A DNA stretch of 64,000 nucleotides from Deinandra increscens subsp. villosa (taxonomy: Eukaryota > Streptophyta > Magnoliopsida > Asterales > Asteraceae): assembly GCA_039602395.1 (NCBI GenBank), contig JBCNJP010000025.1, positions 40,712,922 through 40,776,921 on the forward strand, written 5' to 3'. Position numbers and translations under genes: made by a program. Positions 51,868 to 64,000 of the stretch are shown piece after piece (the stretch's first letter is position 1; every line of letters starts with the position of its first letter). The notes below the pieces were generated by a model. The model was not told the DNA's origin, did not search any database, and saw only the letters and a list, made by a program, of their open reading frames with translations.

Positions 51868-53451
51868 GGGACTCATTGGTCCAACTGACCCTCATTGCCC
51901 CTAAACACACCTTATTGGGCCAAAATTGGTCCTAAACACAACTTATTGGCCATCATTGGTCCTAAAAACAACTTATTGGTTATATACACACCTTATTGGG
52001 CCGTCATTGGTCCCAACAGACCCTCGTTGCCCCTCAACACAACTTATTGGTCCTATGCACAAGTTATTGTTTATATACACACCTTATTGGGACTCATTGG
52101 TCCCAACTGACCCTCATTTGCCCTAAACACACATTATTGGGCCATAATTGGTCCTAAACACAACTTATTTGCCATCATAGGTCCTACACACAACTTATTG
52201 GTTATATACACACCTTGTTGGGTCGTCATTGGCCCCAATTGACCCTCTTTGCCCCTAAACACACCTTACTGGGACTCATTGAACCCAACTGACCCCTATT
52301 GCCCCTAAACACACCTTATTAGGCTATCAGTGGTCCTAACACAAATTATTGGCCATCTTTGATTCTAAACAGGACATATTGGTTATATACACACCTTATT
52401 GGGCCATCATTGGTCCCAACTGACCCTCGTTGCCCTTAAACACACCTTTTTGGTCCTATGCACAAATTATTGGTTATATACACACCTTATTGGGCCATCA
52501 TTGGTCCCAACTGACCCTCGTTGCCCCTAAACACACCTTTTTGGTCCTATGCACAACTTATTGGTTATATACACACCTTATTAGGACTCATTGGTCTCAA
52601 CTGGCCCTCATTGCCCCTAAACACACCTTATTGTGCCATCTTTGGTCCTAAACATAATTTATTGGCCATCATTGGTCCTAATCACAACTTATTGGTTATA
52701 TACACACCTTATTGGGTCGTCATTGGCCCCAATTGACCATCTTTGCCCCAAAACACACCTTATTGGGATTCATTGATCCCAACTGACCCTTATTGCCCAT
52801 AAACACACCTTATTAGGCTATCAGAGGTCCTAACACAAATTATTGGCCATCATTGATTCTAAACACAACATATTGGTTATATACACACCTTATTGGTACA
52901 TCATTGGTCCCAACTGACCCTCGTTGCCCCTAAACACACCTTTTTGGTCCTATGCACAAATTATTGGTTATATACACACCTTATTGGGCCATCATTGGTC
53001 CCAACTGACCCTCGTTGCCCCTAAACACACATTTTTGGTCCTATGCACAACTTAGTGGTTATATACACACCTTATTAGGACTCATTGGTCTCAACTGACC
53101 CCCATTGCCCCTAAACACACCTTATTGGGCCATAATTGGTCCTAAACACAACTTATTGGCCATCATTGGTCCTAAAAACAACTTATTGGTAATATACACA
53201 GCTTTTTGGGCCATCATTGGTCCCAACTGACCCTCGTTGCCCCTAAACACAACTTATTGGTCCTATGCACAACTTATTGTTTATATACACACCTTATTGG
53301 GACTCATTGGTCCCAACAGACCCTCATTTCCCTTAAACACACATTATTGGACCATAATTGGTCCTAAACACAACTTATTTGCCATCATAGGTCCTATACA
53401 CAACTTATTGGTTATATACACACCTTATTGGGTCGTCATTGGCCCCAATTG
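51868..53451 (+). repeat. higher-order repeat copy (partner 56,349-57,932, offset 4481 bp)
   Basis: Landmarks at 51,895, 52,430, 52,521 and 53,237 reappear exactly 4481 bp later. Identity is near complete; I saw single-base differences (GCCCCAAAACAC/GCCCCTAAACAC, CAGAGGTCC/CAGTGGTCC, GACCCCCATT/GACCCTCATT). A third, partial copy lies at about 55,200-55,960 (offset about 3320). Confidence 0.88.
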
Positions 53452-53769
53452 ACCCTCTTTGCCCCTAAACACACCTTATTGGGACTCATTGATCCCAACT
53501 GACCCTCATTGCCCCTAAACACACCTTATTAGGCTATCAGTGGTCCTAAACACAAATTATTGGACCCAGCTGACCCTCGTTGCCAGTAAACACACCTTTT
53601 TGGTCCTATGCACAAATTATTGGTTATATACACACCTTATTGGGCCATCAATGGTCCCAACTGACCCCCGTTTCCCCTAAACACACCTTTTTGGTTCTAT
53701 ACATAACTTATTGGTTATATACACACCTTATTGGGACTCATTGGTCTGAACTGACCCTCATTGCCCCTA

Positions 53770-55560
53770 AACACACCTTATAGGGCCATAATTGGTCCTA
53801 AACACAGCTTATTTGCCATCATTGGTCCTACACACAACTTATTGGTTATATACACACCTTATTGGGCCATCATTGGTCTTTAACACAATTTATGGGTTAT
53901 ATACCGACCTTATTGGGTCATCATTGGTCCCAACTGGCCCTCGTTGCCCCTAAACACACCTTATTGGTCCTCTGCACAACTAATTGGTTATATACACACC
54001 TTATTGGAACTCATTGGTCCAACTGACCATCATTGACCCGAAACACACCTTATTAGGCCATCATTGGTCCTAAACACAACTTATTGGCCATCATTGGTCA
54101 TTAACACAACTTATGGGTTATAAACCGACCTTTTGGGTCATCATTGATCCCAACTGGCCCTCATTGCCCCTAAACACACCTTATTGGTCATATGCACAAC
54201 TTATTGGTTATATACACACCTTATTAGGACTCATTGGTCCCAACTGACCCTCATTTCCCCTAAACACACCTTATTAGGCCATAATTGGTCCTAAACACAA
54301 CTTATTTGCCATCATAGGTCCTATACACAACTTATTGGTTATATACACACCTTATTGGGTCAACATTTGCCCCAATTGACCCTCTTTGCCCCTAAACACA
54401 CCTTATTGGGACTCATTGATCCCAACTGACCCTCATTGCCCCTAAACACACCTTATTAGGCTATCAGTGGTCCTAAACACAAATTATTGGACCCAGCTGA
54501 CCCTCGTTGCCAGTAAACACACCTTTTTGGTCCTATGCACAAATTATTGGTTATATACACACCTTATTGGGCCATCATTGGTCCCAACTGACCCCCGTTT
54601 CCCCTAAACACACCTTTTTGGTTCTATACATAACTTATTGGTTATATACACACCTTATTGGGACTCATTGGTCTCAACTGACCCTCATTGCCCCTAAACA
54701 CACCTTATTGGGCCATCATTGGTCCTAAACATAACTTATTGGCCATCATTGGTCCTAAACACAACTTATTGGTTATATACACACCTTGTTGGGCCATCAT
54801 TATCCCAACTGATCCTTGTTACCCTGGCCCTCTGCACAACTTATTGTTTATATATACACCTTATTAGGACTCATTGGTCGTAACTGCCCCTCATTGCCCC
54901 TAAACACACCTTATAGGGCCATAATTGGTCCTAAACACAACTTATTTGCCATCATTGGTCCTACACACAACTTATTGGTTATATACACACCTTATTGGGC
55001 CATCATTGGTCTTTAACACAACTTATGGGTTATATACCGACCTTATTGGGTCATCATTGGTCCCAAGTGGCCCTCGTTGCCCCTAAACACACCTTATTGG
55101 TCCTATGCACAACTTATTGGTGATATACACACCTTATTGGGACTCATTGGTCCCAACTAACCCTCATTTCCCTAAACAAACCTTTTTGGGACTCATTGGT
55201 CCAACTGACCCTCATTGCCCCTAAACACACCTTAATGGGCCAAAATTGGTCCTAAACACAACTTATTGGCCATCATTGGTCCTAAAAACAACTTATTGGT
55301 TATATACACACCTTATTGGGCCGTCATTGGTCCCAACAGACCCTCGTTGCCCCTCAACACAACTTATTGGTCCTATGCACAAGTTATTGATTATATACAC
55401 ACCTTATTGGGACTCATTGGTCCCAACTGACCCTCATTTCCCCTAAACACACATTATTGGGCCATAATTGGTCCTAAACACAATTTATTTGCCATCATAG
55501 GTCCTACACACAACTTATTGGTTATATACACACCTTGTTGGGTCGTCATTGGCCCCAATT
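53770..55560 (+). repeat. higher-order repeat copy (partner 59,771-61,610, offset 6001-6050 bp)
   Basis: Rare variants (CTTTAACACAATTTATGGG, TTGACCCGAAACAC, GTTGCCAGTAAACACACC, ACCCTGGCCCT) occur in the same order with an offset of 6001 bp. The offset becomes about 6050 after one additional short unit near 61,180. Confidence 0.85.
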
Positions 55561-57932
55561 GACCCTCTTTGCCCCTAAACACACCTTACTGGGACTCATT
55601 GAACCCAACTGACCCTTATTGCCCCTAAACACACCTTATTAGGCTATCAGTGGTCCTAACACAAATTATTGGCCATCTTTGATTCTAAACAGGACATATT
55701 GGTTATATACACACCTTATTGGGCCATCATTGGTCCCAACTGACCCTCGTTGCCCTTAAACACACCTTTTTGGTCCTATGCACAAATTATTGGTTATATA
55801 CACACCTTATTGGGCCATCATTGGTCCCAACTGACCCTCGTTGCCCCTAAACACACCTTTTTGGTCCTATGCACAACTTATTGGTTATATACACACCTTA
55901 TTAGGACTCATTGGTCTCAACTGACCCTCATTGGCCATAAACACACCTTATTGGGCCATTTTTGGTCCTTAACATAATTTATTGGCCATCATTGGTCCTA
56001 AACACAACTTATTGGTTATATACACACCTTATTGGGCCATCATTGGTCCCAACTGACCCTCGTTGCCCTTAAACACACCTTTTTGGTCCTATGCACAAAT
56101 TATTGGTTATATACACACCTTATTGGGCCATCATTGGTCCCAACTGACCCTCGTTGCCCCTAAACACACCTTATTTGGTCCTATGCACAACTTATTGGTT
56201 ATATACACACCTTATTAGGACTCATTGGTCTCAACTGACCCTCATTGGCCATAAACACACCTTATTGGGCCATTTATTGGTCCTTAACATAATTTATTGG
56301 CCATCATTGGTCCTAAACACAACTAATTGGTTATATACACACCTTATTGGAACTCATTGGTCCAACTGACCCTCATTGCCCCTAAACACACCTTATTGGG
56401 CCAAAATTGGTCCTAAACACAACTTATTGGCCATCATTGGTCCTAAAAACAACTTATTGGTTATATACACACCTTATTGGGCCGTCATTGGTCCCAACAG
56501 ACCCTCGTTGCCCCTCAACACAACTTATTGGTCCTATGCACAAGTTATTGTTTATATACACACCTTATTGGGACTCATTGGTCCCAACTGACCCTCATTT
56601 GCCCTAAACACACATTATTGGGCCATAATTGGTCCTAAACACAACTTATTTGCCATCATAGGTCCTACACACAACTTATTGGTTATATACACACCTTGTT
56701 GGGTCGTCATTGGCCCCAATTGACCCTCTTTGCCCCTAAACACACCTTACTGGGACTCATTGAACCCAACTGACCCCTATTGCCCCTAAACACACCTTAT
56801 TAGGCTATCAGTGGTCCTAACACAAATTATTGGCCATCTTTGATTCTAAACAGGACATATTGGTTATATACACACCTTATTGGGCCATCATTGGTCCCAA
56901 CTGACCCTCGTTGCCCTTAAACACACCTTTTTGGTCCTATGCACAAATTATTGGTTATATACACACCTTATTGGGCCATCATTGGTCCCAACTGACCCTC
57001 GTTGCCCCTAAACACACCTTTTTGGTCCTATGCACAACTTATTGGTTATATACACACCTTATTAGGACTCATTGGTCTCAACTGGCCCTCATTGCCCCTA
57101 AACACACCTTATTGTGCCATCTTTGGTCCTAAACATAATTTATTGGCCATCATTGGTCCTAATCACAACTTATTGGTTATATACACACCTTATTGGGTCG
57201 TCATTGGCCCCAATTGACCATCTTTGCCCCTAAACACACCTTATTGGGATTCATTGATCCCAACTGACCCTTATTGCCCATAAACACACCTTATTAGGCT
57301 ATCAGTGGTCCTAACACAAATTATTGGCCATCATTGATTCTAAACACAACATATTGGTTATATACACACCTTATTGGTACATCATTGGTCCCAACTGACC
57401 CTCGTTGCCCCTAAACACACCTTTTTGGTCCTATGCACAAATTATTGGTTATATACACACCTTATTGGGCCATCATTGGTCCCAACTGACCCTCGTTGCC
57501 CCTAAACACACATTTTTGGTCCTATGCACAACTTAGTGGTTATATACACACCTTATTAGGACTCATTGGTCTCAACTGACCCTCATTGCCCCTAAACACA
57601 CCTTATTGGGCCATAATTGGTCCTAAACACAACTTATTGGCCATCATTGGTCCTAAAAACAACTTATTGGTAATATACACAGCTTTTTGGGCCATCATTG
57701 GTCCCAACTGACCCTCGTTGCCCCTAAACACAACTTATTGGTCCTATGCACAACTTATTGTTTATATACACACCTTATTGGGACTCATTGGTCCCAACAG
57801 ACCCTCATTTCCCTTAAACACACATTATTGGACCATAATTGGTCCTAAACACAACTTATTTGCCATCATAGGTCCTATACACAACTTATTGGTTATATAC
57901 ACACCTTATTGGGTCGTCATTGGCCCCAATTG

Positions 57933-58432
57933 NNNNNNNNNNNNNNNNNNNNNNNNNNNNNNNNNNNNNNNNNNNNNNNNNNNNNNNNNNNNNNNNNNNN
58001 NNNNNNNNNNNNNNNNNNNNNNNNNNNNNNNNNNNNNNNNNNNNNNNNNNNNNNNNNNNNNNNNNNNNNNNNNNNNNNNNNNNNNNNNNNNNNNNNNNNN
58101 NNNNNNNNNNNNNNNNNNNNNNNNNNNNNNNNNNNNNNNNNNNNNNNNNNNNNNNNNNNNNNNNNNNNNNNNNNNNNNNNNNNNNNNNNNNNNNNNNNNN
58201 NNNNNNNNNNNNNNNNNNNNNNNNNNNNNNNNNNNNNNNNNNNNNNNNNNNNNNNNNNNNNNNNNNNNNNNNNNNNNNNNNNNNNNNNNNNNNNNNNNNN
58301 NNNNNNNNNNNNNNNNNNNNNNNNNNNNNNNNNNNNNNNNNNNNNNNNNNNNNNNNNNNNNNNNNNNNNNNNNNNNNNNNNNNNNNNNNNNNNNNNNNNN
58401 NNNNNNNNNNNNNNNNNNNNNNNNNNNNNNNN
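57933..58432. other. assembly gap (500 N)
   Basis: Exactly 500 N, a typical placeholder length, so the true gap size is unknown. Both sides are array sequence. ORFs drawn through the N run are meaningless. Confidence 0.99.
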
Positions 58433-61400
58433 ATAATTGGTCCTAAACACAACTTATTTGCCATCTTAGGTCCTACACACAACTTATTGGTTATATACAC
58501 ACCTTATTGGGTCGTCATTGGCCCCAATTGACCATCTTTGCCCCTAAACACACCTTATTGGGATTCATTGATCCCAACTGACCCTTATTGCCCATAAACA
58601 CACCTTATTAGGCTATCAGTGGTCCTAACACAAATTATTGGCCATCATTGATTCTAAACACAACATATTGGTTATATACACACCTTATTGGTCCATCATT
58701 GTTCCCAGCTGACCCTCGTTGCCCCTAAACACACCTTTTTGGTCCTATGCACAAATTATTGGTTATATACACACCTTATTGGGCCATCATTGGTCCCAAC
58801 TGACCCTCGTTGCCCCTAAACACACCTTTTTGGTCCTATGCACAACTTAGTGGTTATATACACACCTTATTAGGACTCATTGGTCTCAACTGACCCTCAT
58901 TGCCCCTAAACACACCTTATTGGGCCATAATTGGTCCTAAACACAACTTATTGGCCATCATTGGTCCTAAAAACAACTTATTGGTAATATACACAGCTTT
59001 TTGGGCCATCATTGGTCCCAACTGACCCTCGTTGCCCCTAAACACAACTTATTGGTCCTATGCACAACTTATTGTTTATATACACACCTTATTGGGACTC
59101 ATTGGTCCCAACAGACCCTCATTTCCCTTAAACACACATTATTGGACCATAATTGGTCCTAAACACAACTTATTTGCCATCATAGGTCCTATACACAACT
59201 TATTGGTTATATACACACCTTATTGGGTCGTCATTGGCCCCAATTGACCCTCTTTGCCCCTAAACACACCTTATTGGGACTCATTGATCCCAACTGACCC
59301 TCATTGCCCCTAAACACACCTTATTAGGCTATCAGTGGTCCTAAACACAAATTATTGGACCCAGCTGACCCTCGTTGCCAGTAAACACACCTTTTTGGTC
59401 CTATGCACAAATTATTGGTTATATACACACCTTATTGGGCCATCATTGGTCCCAACTGACCCCCGTTTCCCCTAAACACACCTTTTTGGTTCTATACATA
59501 ACTTATTGGTTATATACACACCTTATTGGGACTCATTGGTCTCAACTGACCCTCATTGCCCCTAAACACACCTTATTGGGCCATCATTGGTCCTAAACAT
59601 AACTTATTGGCCATCATTGGTCCTAAACACAACTTATTGGTTATATACACACCTTGTTGGGCCATCATTATCCCAACTGATCCTTGTTACCCTGGCCCTG
59701 TGCACAACTTATTGTTTATATATACACCTTATTGGGACTCATTGGTCGTAACTGACCCTCATTGCCCCTAAACACACCTTATAGGGCCATAATTGGTCCT
59801 AAACACAACTTATTTGCCATCATTGGTCCTACACACAACTTATTGGTTATATACACACCTTATTGGGCCATCATTGGTCTTTAACACAATTTATGGGTTA
59901 TATACCGACCTTATTGGGTCATCATTGGTCCCAACTGGCCCTCGTTGCCCCTAAACACACCTTATTGGTCCTCTGCACAACTAATTGGTTATATACACAC
60001 CTTATTGGAACTCATTGGTCCAACTGACCATCATTGACCCGAAACACACCTTATTGGGCCATCATTGGTCCTAAACACAACGTATTGGCCATCATTGGTC
60101 ATTAACACAACTTATGGGTTATAAACCGACCTTTTGGGTCATCATTGATCCCAACTGGCCCTCGTTGCCCCTAAACACACCTTATTGGTCATATGCACAA
60201 CTTATTGGTTATATACACACCTTATTGGGACTCATTGGTCCCAACTGACCCTCATTTCCCCTAAACACACCTTATTAGGCCATAATTGGTCCTAAACACA
60301 ACTTATTTGCCATCATAGGTCCTATACACAACTTATTGGTTATATACACACCTTATTGGGTCGTCATTGGCCCCAATTGACCCTCTTTGCCCCTAAACAC
60401 ACCTTATTGGGACTCATTGATCCCAACTGACCCTCATTGCCCCTAAACACACCTTATTAGGCTATCAGTGGTCCTAAACACAAATTATTGGACCCAGCTG
60501 ACCCTCGTTGCCAGTAAACACACCTTTTTGGTCCTATGCACAAATTATTGGTTATATACACACCTTATTGGGCCATCATTGGTCCCAACTGACCCCCGTT
60601 TCCCCTAAACACACCTTTTTGGTTCTATACATAACTTATTGGTTATATACACACCTTATTGGGACTCATTGGTCTCAACTGACCCTCATTGCCCCTAAAC
60701 ACACCTTATTGGGCCATCATTGGTCCTAAACATAACTTATTGGCCATCATTGGTCCTAAACACAACTTATTGGTTATATACACACCTTGTTGGGCCATCA
60801 TTATCCCAACTGATCCTTGTTACCCTGGCCCTGTGCACAACTTATTGTTTATATATACACCTTATTGGGACTCATTGGTCGTAACTGACCCTCATTGCCC
60901 CTAAACACACCTTATAGGGCCATAATTGGTCCTAAACACAACTTATTTGCCATCATTGGTCCTACACACAACTTATTGGTTATATACACACCTTATTGGG
61001 CCATCATTGGTCTTTAAGACAACTTATGGGTTATATACCGACCTTATTGGGTCATCATTGGTCCCAAGTGGCCCTCGTTGCCCCTAAACACACCTTATTG
61101 GTCCTATGCACAACTTATTGGTGATATACACACCTTATTGGGACTCATTGGTCCCAACTAACCCTCATTGCCCTAAACAAACCTTATTGGGACTCATTGG
61201 TCCCAACTAACCCTCATTGCCCTAAACAAACCTTTTTGGGACTCATTGGTCCAACTGACCCTCATTGCCCCTAAACACACCTTATTGGGCCAAAATTGGT
61301 CCTAAACACAACTTATTGGCCATCATTGGTCCTAAAAACAACTTATTGGTTATATACACACCTTATTGGGCCGTCATTGGTCCCAACAGACCCTCGTTGC

Positions 61401-64000
61401 CCATCAACACAACTTATTGGTCCCATGCACAAGTTATTGTTTATATACACACCTTATTGGGACTCATTGGTCCCAACTGACCCTCATTTCCCCTAAACAC
61501 ACATTATTGGGCCATAATTGGTCCTAAACACAACTTATTTGCCATCATAGGTCCTACACACAACTTATTGGTTATATACACACCTTATTGGGTCGTCATT
61601 GGCCCCAATTGACCATCTTTGCCCCTAAACACACCTTATTGGGATTCATTGATCCTAACTGACCCTTATTGCCCATAAACACACCTTATTAGGCTATCAG
61701 TGGTCCTAACACAAATTATTGGCCATCATTGATTCTAAACACAACATATTGGTTATATACACACCTTATTGGTCCATCATTGTTCCCAGCTGACCCTCGT
61801 TGCCCCTAAACACACCTTTTTGGTCCTATGCACAAATTATTGGTAATATACACACCTTATTGGGCCATCATTGGTCCCAACTGACCCTCGTTGCCCCTAA
61901 ACACACCTTTTTAGTCGTATGCACAACTTAGTGGTTATATACACACCTTATTAGGAGTCATTGGTCTCAACTGACCCTCATTGCCCCTAAACACACCTTA
62001 TTGGGCCATAATTGGTCCTAAACACAACTTATTGGCCATCATTGGTCCTAAAAACAACTTATTGGTAATATACACAGCTTTTTGGGCCATCATTGGTCCC
62101 AACTGACCCTCGTTGCCCCTAAACACAACTTATTGGTCCTATGCACAACTTATTGTTTATATACACACCTTATTCGGACTCATTGGTCCCAACAGACCCT
62201 CATTTCCCTTAAACACACATTATTGGACCATAATTGGTCCTAAACACAACTTATTTGCCATCATAGGTCCTATACACAACTTATTGGTTATATACACACC
62301 TTATTGGGTCGTCATTGGCCCCAATTGACCCCTTTGACCATTGACCCAACTGCCTCATTGCCCCTAAACACACCTTATTAGGCTATCAGTGGTCCTAAAC
62401 ACAAATTATTGGACCCAGCTGACCCTCGTTGCCAGTAAACACACCTTTTTGGTCCTATGCACAAATTATTGGTTATATACACACCTTATTGGGCCATCAT
62501 TGGTCCCAACTGACCCGTGTTTCCCCTAAACACACCTTTTTGGTTCTATACATAACTTATTGGTTATATACACACCTTATTGGGACTCATTGGTCTCAAC
62601 TGACCCTCATTGCCCCTAAACACACCTTATTGGGCCATCATTGGTCCTAAACATAACTTATTGGCCATCATTGGTCCTAAACACAACTTATTGGTTATAT
62701 ACACACCTTGTTGGGTCATCATTATCCCAACTGATCCTTGTTACCCTGGCCCTGTGCACAACTTATTGTTTATATATACACCTTATTGGGACTCATTGGT
62801 CGTAACTGACCCTCATTGCCCCTAAACACACCTTATAGGGCCATAATTGGTCCTAAACGCAACTTACTTGCCATCATTGGTCCTACACACAACTTATTGG
62901 TTATATACACACCTTATTGGGCCATCATTGGTCTTTAACACAATATATGGGTTATATACCGACCTTATTGGGTCATCATTGTTCCCAACTGGCCCTCGTT
63001 GCCCCTAAACACACCTTATTGGTCCTCTGCACAACTAATTGTTTATATACACACCTTATTGGAACTCATTGGTCCAACTGACCATCATTGACCCGAAACA
63101 CAACTTATTTGCCATCATAAGTCCTAAAAACAACTTATTGGTTATATACACACCTTATTGGGCCATCATTGGTCCCAACTAACCCTCGTTCCCTCTAAAC
63201 ACAACTTATTGGTCCTATGCATAACTTATTGTTTATATACACACCTTATTGGGACTCATTGGTCCCTACACACAACTTATTTTCCATCATAGGTCCTACA
63301 CACAACTTATTGGTTATATACACACCTTATTGGGCCATCATTATCCCAACTGACCCTTGTTACCCTGGTCCTATGCACAACTAATTGGTTATATACCCAC
63401 CTTATTGGGACTCATTGGTCCCAACTGACCCTCATTGACCCTAAACACACCTTATTGGGCCATCATTGGTCCTAAACACAACTTATTGGCCATCATTGGC
63501 CTTTAACATAACTTATGGGTTATATACCGACCTTATTGGGTCATCATTGTTCCCAACTAGCCCTCGTTGCCCCTAAACACACCTTATTGGTCCTATGCAC
63601 AACTTATTGGTTATATACACACCTTATTGGGACTCATTGGTCCCAACTAACCCTCATTGCCCTAAACAAACCTTTTTGGGACTCATTGGTCCAACTGACC
63701 CTCATTGCCCCTAAACACACTTTATTGGGCCATAATTGATCCTAAACACAACTTATTGGCCATAATTGGTCCTAAAAACAACTTATTGGTTATATACACA
63801 CCTTACTGGGCCTTCATTGGTCCCAACTGACCCTCGTTGCCCCTAAACACAACTTATTGGTCCTATGGACAACTTATTGTTTATATACACACCTTATTGG
63901 GACTCATTGGTCCCAACTAGCCCTCATTTCCCCTAAACACACATTATTGGGCCATAATTGGTCCTAAACATAACTTATTTGCCATCATAGGTCCTACACA
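58433..64000 (+). repeat. tandem array, third block (after the gap)
   Basis: The same 91-bp family runs to the window edge. The segment 59,145-59,880 recurs at 60,278-61,013 (offset 1133 bp) and again near 62,220-62,940. No gene, RNA or other element recognised. Confidence 0.93.

Larger units (their letters stand above)
48796..57932 (+). repeat. tandem array, second block (before the gap)
   Basis: The same 91-bp family. The first part, to about 50,700, is the duplicate of 45,470-47,430 with small indels (offset falls from 3326 to about 3040). Beyond that, higher-order copies are seen. All ORFs here (60-120 codons, such as MPLNTPFWSYAQ...) are repeat translations: copies 91 bp apart, for example 52,430 and 52,521, give the same peptide in different frames. 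Confidence 0.93.

Noticed and set aside
57718..58531. Long ORFs of 175-242 codons across 57,718-58,531
   Set aside because: They consist almost entirely of X from the 500-N gap.
45470..64000. Dozens of 60-118 codon ORFs in the tandem array (peptides such as MPLNTPFWSYAQ, MVLNTTYWPS)
   Set aside because: The 91-bp monomer is not a multiple of three and has few stops, so every frame gives short repeat peptides. Adjacent copies give the same peptide in shifted frames. No promoter, splice or family evidence.
1..64000. tRNA, rRNA or organellar insertions
   Set aside because: I scanned for cloverleaf-like B-box words and rRNA-like GC-rich blocks by eye and saw none. This was not a computed search.

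Overview
The window is repeat-dense plant nuclear DNA, almost entirely transposable elements and tandem repeats, with no convincing intact single-copy host gene. Evidence for a flowering plant: GT-AG introns of 70-90 bp and larger, Ty3/gypsy elements of the Tat type (second RNase H, antisense gene 3' of pol), Ty1/copia of the SIRE type, CACTA transposons, FAR1- and Ulp1-like remnants. The copia protein style and an LTR starting TGTGACAACCCG suggest an asterid, perhaps Asteraceae; this is an impression, not a proof.

Region 1-25,988 is a nested stack. From outside in I read: a gypsy LTR on the minus strand (E, 24,831-25,988); a Tat element B inserted in it (pol remnant 7,343-8,672, antisense gene 9,832-11,622, 3' LTR 11,900-12,780); a second Tat-like element C inserted in the RT of B (3' end 6,133-6,519, LTR 6,520-7,342); and a CACTA element inserted in C (1-6,132, right end TACTAGTG). 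Later a 1.6 kb piece spanning the B LTR / E LTR boundary was duplicated in tandem. Full-length Tat element A (12,936-23,353, LTRs 640 bp with 3 differences, TSD GGAAC) then landed in the first copy. The second copy still shows the unoccupied GGAAC site at 24,983-24,987. In A the gag-pol frame carries only two nonsense codons, while its four-exon antisense gene reads through intact (484 codons).

Region 25,989-32,600 holds decayed gene pieces: a FAR1-type C-terminus, a solo LTR of the A family (26,647-27,247), two small divergent ORFs of unknown family, an Ulp1/C48 peptidase pseudogene on the minus strand whose catalytic Cys codon reads Tyr, and a LINE-like 3' end with poly(A). Region 32,600-39,970 is a degraded SIRE-type copia element (integrase, RT, RNase H) followed by three copies, in both orientations, of an additional ORF family with its own TATA boxes.

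Region 40,100-45,469 is a second CACTA-like unit: an inverted array of short CATTGGTCC-type repeats, a five-exon gene for a small coiled-coil protein with a basic C-terminus, 150-bp subterminal repeats, and a right end ...GACGTAGTG. The first CACTA unit has the same order of parts. From 45,470 to the window end runs a tandem array (about 91-bp monomer, multi-kb higher-order copies). It is interrupted by a second copy of the CACTA end (about 47,430-48,795) and by a 500-base N gap (57,933-58,432). The many short ORFs in the array are by-products of a repeat with few stop codons, not genes.
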